Assembly (NCBI GenBank): GCA_019240175.1
Contig: JAFAYS010000627.1
Span: 1 to 14,023, forward strand
Direction: 5' to 3'
Length of the DNA stretch: 14,023 nt
Source: Chloroflexota bacterium
GTDB lineage: Bacteria > Chloroflexota > Chloroflexia > Chloroflexales > Kallotenuaceae
Positions 7,376-13,885 of the stretch are shown here, piece by piece; position 1 is the first letter of the stretch; every line of letters starts with the position of its first letter. Below the pieces are notes generated by a model that saw nothing but the letters and a program-made list of their open reading frames with translations, did not search any database and was not told the DNA's origin. A program made the position numbers and the translations under genes.

Positions 7376-7440
7376 TTCTCTGTTCTCTGTTCTTTGTTCT
7401 CGTTCCCCTCGGTTCTGGGTTCTAGGTTCTAGGTTCTTCT
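7376..7440. repeat. Right heptamer array (TTCTNNG units), overlapping the ligase 3' end
   Basis: Units read TTCTCTG, TTCTCTG, TTCTTTG, an interruption, then TTCTGGG, TTCTAGG, TTCTAGG and TTCTTCT. TTCTAGG is the complement of the left array unit, so the two arrays are inverted. The array passes the ligase stop codon (TAG at 7424-7422) and encodes its last few residues. Confidence 0.88.
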
Positions 7441-9137
7441 CGTTCCCATTTTCCCAGCCGCTCGATCATTGTGCTGCGCTGCGCATGAGCGGCGATCAGC
7501 AGAACGTCGTTGGGCTGTAGCTGCTCCAGCGCAGCCTCGACGGCGGCGATCTCGTCGGGGAAGATCGTGACGCGATCATCGGCGAGACCTGCGGCCAGCG
7601 CGCCCTCCTGGTAGAGCACGGTCGTCTCGCCCAGCGCGCGGCCACGCAGATAGCGCTCTTCTTCGTGCAGCAGCAGCGCGTCTACCGTTTGGGCCGCCAG
7701 CTGCCCCTGATGGCGGATCTGCTCGTCGGGCCGGTCGCCGGGACCGCCCAATACCAGCAGCAGGCGTCCACCGCGCCGCTGGCGGATCTGCTCGCCGAAG
7801 CGCAGCAGCGCCACCAGCCCGGCCTCGTTGTGAGCATAGTCAAAGGCCGCCAGCATAGAGTCGCGCTCGAACAGATTCAGGCGATTGGCGTTATGGCTGG
7901 CTGCGGGCAGAAACAAGCGCAGCGCATCAACGATCGTCGGCAGCGGAACACCCAGGCCAAGACAGGCTGCCGTCGCCGCCAGCACGTTCTGCACATTATG
8001 TAGCGCCGCGCCGCCGACCGTGATCGGAATATCTGCCAGCGCGAAGATGCCCTGCTGATCGTTGAAGCTCACCTCGACCTGCGTGCCGTCGCTGCGCACG
8101 AAAGCGCCGCCGATCCCCTGATGCGCCGCCATCAGCGCGCTTTCGGGATCGACGCTGAAGAGCACGACCTCCGCCGAGCTTAGCTCGCCCAGCGCCAGCG
8201 CCAGTGGATCGTCGGCGTTGAGAATCGTGTAGCCGTCGGGCCGCGTGACGCGAATGATCGTGCCTTTGACGCCCGCCATCTGCTCGGTCGTGTCGATCTC
8301 GAACTCGCCGAGATGATCCGCCGAGATGTTGGTGATCACGCTGACGTTGCACTGGTTAAAGCCCAGGCCGCGCCGCAGAATGCCGCCGCGCGAAGTTTCC
8401 AGCACCGCCGCGTCAACCGCCGGATCGGTCAGGACGCGCCGCGATCCGGCCCAGCCGGCCCAGTCGCCATCTTCCACCTGCTGCCCGTTGATGAACACGC
8501 CATCGGTGTCGGTGTTGCCGACGCGCAGCCCGGTCTCACGCAGCACATGCGTGATCAGCCGCACGGTCGTGGTCTTGCCGTTGGTGCCGGTGACCGCCAC
8601 GATCGGAATCGTGCCTAGCTCATCCCAGGGCACATCGACCGACAAACCAAGGCTCAGCGCCGCCGGATCGAGCACCCAGCCACGCGCGCCGCTGCCGATC
8701 ATCACGGTGCCGTCGCCGCGCGCCAGCATTGGCAGATCGCGCACCTGCGCCTCGGCGTAGAGCTGAAGCTGCTGTAGCGACGGCTCCTCGCGCTTGCGCT
8801 GATCGATCGCCGCGAAGAGCGCGTCGTCGTGGCTATAGTCCTCGTCGTGCTGCTCAGCCGCCACCAGGTCCGCCGCCACACCCTCGGCGATCAGCTCGCC
8901 AACGTTGGGCAGCGGCGTGGTCCAGGTCGTCGTGATCACAAAGCCGTCGGCGTCGGGACGCACATCTTGACGCAGCTTGCCGATCACCGCGCCGACCTGC
9001 TGCGCCCAGGTTTTGACGGTATCGCCGATCGTGCGGCTGATGTCGCGATCAGCCCAGATTTGGATCTTGACCGCTGGTTGGAGGTAGTAGATGTTGGGAC
9101 CTTCGAGCGCCCGCAGATCGCGGATTTCGAGCGGCAT
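7422..9137 (-). CDS. Mur-ligase-family protein resembling cyanophycin synthetase without an ATP-grasp domain
   Basis: The protein has 571 residues. Cyanophycin synthetase (CphA) polymerises Asp-Arg using an N domain, an ATP-grasp domain and a Mur-ligase domain. Here the N-terminal part (IRDLRALEGPNIYYL, residues 5-19) resembles the CphA N domain. After about 165 residues the Mur ligase begins: P-loop GTNGKTTT (184-191), DTDGVFING, ETSRGGILRRGLGF (247-260), ISADHLGEFE (271-280), FDYAHNEAG (432-440) and GDRPDE (467-472). The ATP-grasp domain, which adds Asp in CphA, is absent. It should activate a carboxylate with ATP and join an amino acid, but the substrate is unknown. ATG 9137 was chosen because AAAGGAAG lies about 7 nt upstream; a GTG at 9185 overlaps the -10 box. 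The last residues and stop lie in a heptamer repeat. A PgsB-like role is an alternative. Confidence 0.9.
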   Translation of the reverse strand: MPLEIRDLRALEGPNIYYLQPAVKIQIWADRDISRTIGDTVKTWAQQVGAVIGKLRQDVRPDADGFVITTTWTTPLPNVGELIAEGVAADLVAAEQHDEDYSHDDALFAAIDQRKREEPSLQQLQLYAEAQVRDLPMLARGDGTVMIGSGARGWVLDPAALSLGLSVDVPWDELGTIPIVAVTGTNGKTTTVRLITHVLRETGLRVGNTDTDGVFINGQQVEDGDWAGWAGSRRVLTDPAVDAAVLETSRGGILRRGLGFNQCNVSVITNISADHLGEFEIDTTEQMAGVKGTIIRVTRPDGYTILNADDPLALALGELSSAEVVLFSVDPESALMAAHQGIGGAFVRSDGTQVEVSFNDQQGIFALADIPITVGGAALHNVQNVLAATAACLGLGVPLPTIVDALRLFLPAASHNANRLNLFERDSMLAAFDYAHNEAGLVALLRFGEQIRQRRGGRLLLVLGGPGDRPDEQIRHQGQLAAQTVDALLLHEEERYLRGRALGETTVLYQEGALAAGLADDRVTIFPDEIAAVEAALEQLQPNDVLLIAAHAQRSTMIERLGKWEREEPRT

Positions 9138-9176
9138 GCGACGGCTTCCTTTCGTGCGATTTAAACGATTCTCTCG

Positions 9177-9205
9177 ATTGTACACTACGTCCGATCGGCG
9201 GTAAA
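9177..9205 (-). promoter_or_regulatory. Sigma-70-type promoter for the CphA-like ligase
   Basis: TTTACC (9205-9200), a 17-bp spacer and TACAAT (9182-9177) match -35/-10 elements at ideal spacing. The predicted leader is about 33 nt and includes the AAAGGAAG ribosome-binding site before ATG 9137. This also argues against the upstream GTG start at 9185. Confidence 0.62.
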
Positions 9206-9246
9206 CGCAAGCGCTGGACCAGGAAATTGTGTGCTTAGCAGCGGAT

Positions 9247-9999
9247 TTATGGGCCGCCGCGATCGAGTTGCTGCAAGAGCGCCAGCGTTGCCGCTACAGT
9301 CTGCGCCTGCTGCTCTTCGCGGCTGATCGTCGCCTGAAGATCGCCGCTCTGCGGGCCATACCAGCCAAACTGCGCATGATTGCCGCCCTCGATCGCAACC
9401 CAGCTTGTATCCTGCGGCAGCAAGCCGCGCGACGCCTCGATATCCTCGGGCTTGGCCACGCCATCACGCGTGCCGAAGATCGAGACCACCGCCAGTTGTT
9501 GATCGGCCAGCGACGCGCCACCAGGCGGATACGACGCCCACAGCGCCAGCCCGTCGATCAGATCGGGATGATCGTGCGCAAACTGCGCTGCCATCGCGCC
9601 GCCCAGCGAGTGACCGCCGATCGCCCAGTGCTCGATCGCCGGAAATGCGTCGACGACCTCGGATGCGCGCTCCGGCGCAAAAACCGCGAAATTCAGCGGC
9701 ATCGGCACCAGCACCACCAGATAGCCCTGCGCGGCCAGGGCGTGAGCAGCCGGCGCATAGGCGCGCTCGTCGACGCGACCGCCGGGATACAGGATCAGGC
9801 CGGTGGTCGGCGAGGTAGTCGCCGGCTGAAACACGAGCCAGTCTGTCTGCTGGACCGTCACCTGTGGATCAGATTCGAGCGCGGCAAGCGCCTCAGGCAT
9901 AGGCTGCGGGCCAAGCAGCGCCCAGCCGACAAAGCCCAGCACCAGCAGCAGCGGCAGCAGCAGGAGCAGCCACCAGCGACGTTTCAAAAAATTAAGCAT
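9247..9999 (-). CDS. Membrane-anchored alpha/beta hydrolase
   Basis: The protein has 250 residues. It begins with basic MLNFLKRR and a strongly hydrophobic segment (about 9-29), either a signal anchor or an uncleaved signal, so the catalytic domain is likely outside the membrane. The nucleophile elbow is GHSLGG (129-134, Ser131). The acid is probably Asp179 in FGTRDG and the histidine His208 in EGGNHAQFGWYGPQ, giving a complete triad. YPGG (71-74) probably forms the oxyanion loop. The GGNHAQF..YGPQ pattern is typical of a widespread dienelactone-hydrolase-like/esterase family of unknown substrate. I chose ATG 9999 because the longer frame runs antiparallel to no gene but through the terminator and 3' end of the PD40 gene, and because the hydrophobic anchor starts here. 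No Shine-Dalgarno is visible; TACGAT lies exactly 6 nt upstream. Confidence 0.9.
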   Translation of the reverse strand: MLNFLKRRWWLLLLLPLLLVLGFVGWALLGPQPMPEALAALESDPQVTVQQTDWLVFQPATTSPTTGLILYPGGRVDERAYAPAAHALAAQGYLVVLVPMPLNFAVFAPERASEVVDAFPAIEHWAIGGHSLGGAMAAQFAHDHPDLIDGLALWASYPPGGASLADQQLAVVSIFGTRDGVAKPEDIEASRGLLPQDTSWVAIEGGNHAQFGWYGPQSGDLQATISREEQQAQTVAATLALLQQLDRGGP

Positions 10000-10005
10000 G
10001 AATCG

Positions 10006-10014
10006 ATCGTAGCA
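10006..10014 (-). promoter_or_regulatory. Extended -10 promoter for the hydrolase, leaderless arrangement
   Basis: TGCTACGAT on the minus strand gives TGn plus TACGAT (10011-10006), which has four of six consensus bases. Six bases (CGATTC) separate it from ATG 9999, the same geometry as before the large TPR gene. It lies just after the terminator of the preceding PD40 gene, where a new promoter is expected. Confidence 0.48.
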
Positions 10015-10039
10015 CAGTTCTGTAGGCTTTCGTGCTCCA

Positions 10040-10074
10040 TAATAAACGCCGATGCTCGGGAAGAGCACCGGCGT
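10040..10074 (-). terminator. Rho-independent terminator of the PD40 gene
   Basis: On the minus strand ACGCCGGTGCTC and GAGCATCGGCGT form a 12-bp stem (10074-10046) with one G-U wobble and a 5-nt loop, followed by TTATTATGG, a short U-rich tail. It starts about 24 bp after the PD40 stop codon. Confidence 0.72.
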
Positions 10075-10097
10075 GTGTGAGACAAGCTGCGCAGATT

Positions 10098-11054
10098 TCA
10101 GCGCGACCAGTCCGACCTGAAGTTGTAGCGAAACGAGCCGGCAAGATAGGCGGTACCTGTGCCATTTACGCCGATGGTATAGATCGCGCTGGACGGCGCT
10201 GTGGGCAGGATTCTGCCGAGCGTAAAAGCAATCCGCGCGCTGTCGGCTGACCAGGTCGGCCAACAATTGATATATTCATCAGTATTCGTGAGATTGACAG
10301 CGCCTGAGCCATCGCTGTTCATAACATACAGATCGGGCGGCACGAACGATCCTCCCGGACCGCCGCGCTGCGAGCAAAAGGCAATCCACAGGCCGTTGGG
10401 CGACCAGGCCGGGTTGCTATCGACACCCTCGACGGTTGTCAGCCGCGTCAGGTTGGAGCCGTTCGCCGACATCACATAAATTTCGGTATCGAGGTCACGC
10501 CGCGAGGAAAAGACGATCCGGCTGCCGTCCGGCGACCAGGCGGGCTCTGCATCTAGCGATGGATGATTGGTCAAACGCACCGGATTCGAGCCGTCGGCGT
10601 CCATCACATAGATCTCTCCATTGCCGTCGCGATGTGCCACGAACGCAATCCGGCTGCCGTCCGGCGACCAGGCTGGATCGCTCGCGCCAACAGGATCGTT
10701 GGTGATCCGCTGAACGTTCGATCCATCATCCTGCATGACGTAAATCTGCCTGCTTGACACGTCTTGCTCAAACATATCAAAGGCAAGCCGCGTGCCGTCC
10801 GGCGACCAGCTAGGATTGTCGGGCATGGTCAGAGGAAAATCCGTGATCGCGTGGTCACCAGTGCCGTCGCCGTCGACGACATGGATCGACCAGTCGGCAG
10901 TGCCGTCGTTCACATAGGCAATGCGGCCTGTGCTGCTTGTGCTGACAAGTGGCAGATATATATTTTCTTGATTTACCGTCTGATTCACAGATGCTTGCGT
11001 AATCGCCGTAGCGGCGGAAATTCCAGCCAGGAGCAACAGCATACGTATGCGCAC
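10098..11054 (-). CDS. Secreted PD40/TolB-like beta-propeller protein
   Basis: The protein has 318 residues. MRIRMLLLLAGISAATA is a signal peptide (1 to about 17-21). Next comes a short linker with IYLPLV (32-37), a stretch I associate with exported Chloroflexota proteins. Then a series of PD40 blades carries WSPDG or near variants at 83-87, 129-133, 173-177, 217-221 and 268-271, each preceded by IYVM-D-DGSN..RLT, with a period of about 44-46 codons. The blades are similar enough to be visible in the DNA (tgccgtccggcgaccag recurs). It should form a six-blade propeller outside the cytoplasm. It lacks the TolB N-terminal domain and any Tol neighbours, so it is not TolB itself. GTG 11054 was chosen because AAAGGA lies 8 nt upstream; the ATG at 11063 overlaps that site. 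Confidence 0.9.
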   Translation of the reverse strand: MRIRMLLLLAGISAATAITQASVNQTVNQENIYLPLVSTSSTGRIAYVNDGTADWSIHVVDGDGTGDHAITDFPLTMPDNPSWSPDGTRLAFDMFEQDVSSRQIYVMQDDGSNVQRITNDPVGASDPAWSPDGSRIAFVAHRDGNGEIYVMDADGSNPVRLTNHPSLDAEPAWSPDGSRIVFSSRRDLDTEIYVMSANGSNLTRLTTVEGVDSNPAWSPNGLWIAFCSQRGGPGGSFVPPDLYVMNSDGSGAVNLTNTDEYINCWPTWSADSARIAFTLGRILPTAPSSAIYTIGVNGTGTAYLAGSFRYNFRSDWSR

Positions 11055-11126
11055 ATGAACCATCCTTTCGAGTAAAAGCGAAAGACAGGCTGCTCTGCAC
11101 GGTAGCAACACGCTCAAGTGTAGAGC

Positions 11127-11145
11127 AGTATCAGCGGCTGATGCT
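11127..11145. promoter_or_regulatory. Imperfect 19-bp palindrome upstream of the PD40 gene
   Basis: The core ATCAGC-G-GCTGAT (11130-11142) is a perfect 6+6 palindrome. AG and CT extend it on each side with one mismatch. It lies about 75-90 bp upstream of GTG 11054 and may be a regulator site; this is inferred from position only. Confidence 0.3.
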
Positions 11146-11181
11146 ATGACAGAAGGCTGTAGTGTGGCTCATGCAATGGCC

Positions 11182-11220
11182 GGAAAACACGAAACGCGGA
11201 CGACTCAGCGAGCCGCCCGC
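11182..11220 (-). terminator. Hairpin terminator after the small acidic gene
   Basis: The 11-nt arms at 11196-11206 and 11210-11220 pair fully on the minus-strand RNA with two G-U wobbles. On the plus strand both become A-C mismatches. The loop is 3 nt. The tail (GTTTCGTGTTTT) is only moderately U-rich. It begins 20 bp after the stop of the 91-residue ORF. Confidence 0.5.
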
Positions 11221-11240
11221 GCTATTGGTTCCATACTCGG

Positions 11241-11516
11241 CTACTCGCCCGCGATATCTTGATCGCGCTCGTCGTGCAGCGCCGGCTCGTTGTCCGCGCC
11301 ACCACCCGGCGGGTAGTAGGGATCGCTGTGGATCTGGCCTTTGACCTCGGGATTCGACAGCCAGCGGCTCTCGTCGTCGGGCGAGTCAAAGCCGGTTGTG
11401 CCCTCACCCGCGCCGGTCTCAAACGACGCGTTCTGCGCTGTCGACGGTGTTTTGCCGCCATAATCTGGTCGCGGCTCGTCGTTGCCCAGGCCGGTATCGC
11501 CTTGCTTGCGTTCCAT
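11241..11516 (-). CDS. Small acidic hydrophilic hypothetical protein (91 aa)
   Basis: ATG 11516 is preceded by GAGGAGGAG and then CACAC, a very strong ribosome-binding site at good spacing, which is the main reason to believe this ORF. The product is hydrophilic and rich in Asp, Glu, Gly and Pro, with no membrane segment, signal peptide or cysteine, and is probably disordered. Motifs such as SRWLSNPEVKGQIHSDPYYP (about 52-71) are not ones I recognise. A minus-strand hairpin follows its stop. It is divergent from the GH13 gene with about 145 bp between starts. A larger reading frame on the opposite strand has no comparable start signal. The function is unknown. Confidence 0.68.
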   Translation of the reverse strand: MERKQGDTGLGNDEPRPDYGGKTPSTAQNASFETGAGEGTTGFDSPDDESRWLSNPEVKGQIHSDPYYPPGGGADNEPALHDERDQDIAGE

Positions 11517-11606
11517 GTGTGCTCCTCCTCGATCGCTTCGAATCTGCTTACCAGATCTGCACTGTTGCACGTGGTGTGCCAGAAACGCATGTCAGATCGA
11601 GAAATA

Positions 11607-11615
11607 TGCTACCAT
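11607..11615 (+). promoter_or_regulatory. Possible extended -10 for the GH13 gene
   Basis: TGCTACCAT gives TGn plus TACCAT (11610-11615). It would leave a leader of about 41 nt holding AAGGAG (11645-11650), which lies 12 nt before ATG 11663, somewhat far. No convincing -35 is present. Confidence 0.3.
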
Positions 11616-11662
11616 TGCGCATAGCCTCAGCATACACACTGTTTAAGGAGCCAATCCCAGCC

Positions 11663-13105
11663 ATGCCACACGATACATCCTGGACGCCGGAGTGGGTCAA
11701 GCATGCGGTTTTTTATCAGATCTTCCCGGATCGCTTTGCCAACGGCGAGCCATCGCGCAGCCCGGAAAACGTCGAGCCGTGGGGATCGCCGCCAACCTTT
11801 CATAATTTTATGGGCGGCGACCTCAAAGGCGTGATCGATCATCTTGACTATTTGCAGCAGCTCGGCGTCACCGCGATCTATTTCAATCCGATCTTTCAGG
11901 CAACCTCCAATCACAAATACAACACCTTCGACTACTTCCAGATCGACCCGCACTTTGGCGATCTCAGCCGCTTGCAGGAGCTGCTGCGCGAATGTCACAG
12001 CCGCAATATCAAGGTCATCCTGGACGGCGTCTTTAATCACTGTGGTCGCGGCTTCTACGCCTTTCACGATGTCCTGGAAAACGGCCAGTTTTCGCCCTAC
12101 TACAAATGGTTCAATATCGAGAGCCTGCCGGTCTTTCCGTATGACGAGTCACGACCGGCCAACTACCGCTCGTGGTGGGGCATTCGCTCGCTGCCGCAGT
12201 TCAACATCTGGCATCCGCCGGTCCGCGAGTACATCCTCTCGGTCGGGCGCTACTGGATCGAGCAGGGCATCGACGGCTGGCGGCTGGACGTGCCCAACGA
12301 GATCGCCGACCACGACTTCTGGCGCGAGTTTCGGCGCATGGTCAAAGATATCAATCCCGAGGCCTACATTGTCGGCGAGATCTGGCAGGATGGCTCGCCC
12401 TGGCTGGACGGCACGCAGTTCGATGCAGTGATGAACTATGTGCTGCGCGACATCTGCGTGGAGTTTTTCGCCAAAGGCAGCATTGGCGCCGACGAGTTTG
12501 GCCGGCGCATCGATGCGCTGCTGCAGCACTATGCGCCCGAGGTCACATCGGCGCAGCTCAATCTGCTCGGCAGCCACGACACGCCGCGCTTCCTGACGCT
12601 GGCCCATGGTGATCTGGCGCGGCTCAAGCTGGCCTGGCTCTTCGTCTCGACCTATCCGGGCGCGCCCTGCATGTACTACGGCGACGAGATCGGCCTGAGC
12701 GGCGAGGGCGATCCGCACTGTCGCGGCTGCTTCCCCTGGGATGAAACGCAGTGGCAGCACGAGCTGCTGGATTTTGTGCGCCGGACAACCGCGCTGCGTC
12801 ACGAGTACCCCGTGTTGCGCACCGGCGATTATCGCACGCTCCACGCCGACAACAGCACCAACGTCTATGCCTTCGCCCGCACCGACGCCGACTCGGTCGC
12901 GATTGTGCTGATCAACAACCACTACCACGCGCTCACACACGCCGCGCTGCCGATCGATAGCCTCCAGCTGCCCGACGGCCTGGAATTTGAGGATCTGCTC
13001 AGCGGCAGACGCGCGCATGTGCAGGGCGGACGCCTCAACGATCTCTGGGTTGGCGTGCGCAGCGGCGCGGTGCTGTATGCTCAGCGCGGAAAACCAGCCG
13101 ATTAA
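11663..13105 (+). CDS. GH13 alpha-glucan hydrolase, neopullulanase/cyclomaltodextrinase-like, lacking an N-terminal domain
   Basis: The protein has 480 residues and is a (beta/alpha)8 glycoside hydrolase acting on alpha-1,4 and perhaps alpha-1,6 glucans or cyclodextrins. It starts straight into the barrel (VFYQIFPDRFANG, 16-28). Conserved regions: I DGVFNH (121-126), V LPQFN (177-181), II GWRLDV with nucleophile Asp209, III GEIW with acid/base Glu239, IV LLGSHDTPR with His305 and Asp306. All catalytic residues are present. LPQFN occupies the place of MPKLN of the GH13_20 subfamily. GH13_20 enzymes usually carry an N-terminal domain of about 120 residues, absent here, and that domain often makes the dimer. 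There is no signal peptide, so it is probably cytoplasmic. ATG 11663 starts the homology; the frame upstream is open but not family-like. CPBP and PfkB genes follow. Confidence 0.93.
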   Translation: MPHDTSWTPEWVKHAVFYQIFPDRFANGEPSRSPENVEPWGSPPTFHNFMGGDLKGVIDHLDYLQQLGVTAIYFNPIFQATSNHKYNTFDYFQIDPHFGDLSRLQELLRECHSRNIKVILDGVFNHCGRGFYAFHDVLENGQFSPYYKWFNIESLPVFPYDESRPANYRSWWGIRSLPQFNIWHPPVREYILSVGRYWIEQGIDGWRLDVPNEIADHDFWREFRRMVKDINPEAYIVGEIWQDGSPWLDGTQFDAVMNYVLRDICVEFFAKGSIGADEFGRRIDALLQHYAPEVTSAQLNLLGSHDTPRFLTLAHGDLARLKLAWLFVSTYPGAPCMYYGDEIGLSGEGDPHCRGCFPWDETQWQHELLDFVRRTTALRHEYPVLRTGDYRTLHADNSTNVYAFARTDADSVAIVLINNHYHALTHAALPIDSLQLPDGLEFEDLLSGRRAHVQGGRLNDLWVGVRSGAVLYAQRGKPAD

Positions 13106-13108
13106 GGG

Positions 13109-13114
13109 TACACT
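13109..13114 (+). promoter_or_regulatory. -10-like hexamer 6 nt before the CPBP start
   Basis: TACACT is followed by TGAACC and ATG 13121, repeating the -10/N6/ATG spacing seen upstream of two minus-strand genes. There is no TGn extension and no clear -35. AAGGG (13104-13108), 12 nt before the ATG, is a weak alternative ribosome-binding site if the gene is read through from GH13. Confidence 0.35.
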
Positions 13115-13120
13115 TGAACC

Positions 13121-13885
13121 ATGAACTCTGAACTTTTTACCGCCGCGCAGCCAGGGCCGATCCGCTGGACCTTGCGCGACTTATTCATGACTGCGCTGCT
13201 GACGATCGTGCTGGTCGCCGCGCTGCTGCTGGCAATTCTGTTGCCTGCTGCCCTCGGCGTCGATCTGATTCGCGATCTGCTGGACAGCCGCCGCCTGGTC
13301 GCCGGTATGATCGTCGGCGGGCTGGTGTATGTGCTCGCGGTCGTAGCAACCTACGCGATCATTGTGCGTCGGCATCGCGGCAGTTGGCGCGAGATCGGCT
13401 TTCGCGCGCCGCCACTGGTCCCGCTGCTGCTAACACCTGCGATCTTTTTCGGCCAATTGATTCTGCTGGCGATCGCCAACCTGATCGTGCAGTCGATCAT
13501 CGGCACCTTCGAGAATCCGCAGGTCGAGCAGCTGACCGACTCCGCTGGCTTTTCGTGGCTCAACTTTGTGGCGGTCTTCACCGTCGGCGCGATCATCGCA
13601 CCGGTCGTGGAGGAGATGCTTTTTCGCGGGCTGCTCTATCAGTGGCTGCGTAACCACATCGGCGCGGTCGGCGCGATCCTGCTGTCGGGCGCGATCTTCT
13701 CAGCTGTGCATTTCATTTCTGTGCTCTTGCTGCCGCTCTTTGTGATCGGCGTATTGCTGGCGGCGGTCTTTGAGTGGACGCGCTCGCTGTGGATCACGAT
13801 CACGCTGCACTTTTTCCAGAACGCCATGGCGATCGGCCTGCTCTTTTTCCTACAGGCCAATCCGAATCTGCTACCGCAGACATGA
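13121..13885 (+). CDS. CPBP-family intramembrane metalloprotease (CAAX protease/bacteriocin-processing type)
   Basis: The protein has 254 residues and about six to eight membrane segments (roughly 22-45, 60-82, 100-128, 146-163, 182-200, 203-217 and 228-245). The three family motifs are intact: EEMLFRG (Glu164, Glu165, Arg169), FSAVHF (His197) and HFFQN (His230, Asn234). These build the metal-dependent active site within the membrane. Substrates in bacteria are mostly unknown; some members protect against bacteriocins or process peptides. It starts 15 bp after the GH13 stop, and its stop overlaps the next ATG by 4 bp, so it may be co-transcribed with both. No bacteriocin gene is visible nearby. 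Start ATG 13121 is the only one before the first membrane segment apart from an internal Met at 23. Confidence 0.92.
   Translation: MNSELFTAAQPGPIRWTLRDLFMTALLTIVLVAALLLAILLPAALGVDLIRDLLDSRRLVAGMIVGGLVYVLAVVATYAIIVRRHRGSWREIGFRAPPLVPLLLTPAIFFGQLILLAIANLIVQSIIGTFENPQVEQLTDSAGFSWLNFVAVFTVGAIIAPVVEEMLFRGLLYQWLRNHIGAVGAILLSGAIFSAVHFISVLLLPLFVIGVLLAAVFEWTRSLWITITLHFFQNAMAIGLLFFLQANPNLLPQT

Noticed and set aside
7196..7432. 78-codon plus-strand ORF in the repeat region
   Set aside because: It is composed entirely of the tandem G/C-rich unit and heptamers, has no ribosome-binding site, and its length depends on repeat phase.
7376..7440. Heptamer run as a CRISPR array
   Set aside because: The units are 7 bp and contiguous, with no spacers and no cas genes nearby.
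9229..10080. 283-codon plus-strand ORF
   Set aside because: It is antisense to the alpha/beta hydrolase with a complete catalytic triad, and its Arg/Gln/His-rich composition is non-native.
10000..10266. N-terminal extension of the hydrolase frame
   Set aside because: The extra 89 residues have no family features, run through the PD40 terminator and its 3' coding region, and come before a proper membrane-anchor start at 9999.
10098..11054. Annotation as TolB of the Tol-Pal system
   Set aside because: It has no TolB N-terminal domain and no tolA/Q/R or pal neighbours; PD40 repeats occur in many unrelated proteins.
11396..11662. N-terminal extension of the GH13 frame
   Set aside because: It overlaps the small acidic gene on the other strand, has no GH13 N-domain pattern, and the homology starts at 11663.
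12149..13018. 289-codon minus-strand ORF
   Set aside because: It is antisense to GH13 regions II-IV, whose catalytic residues are all intact.
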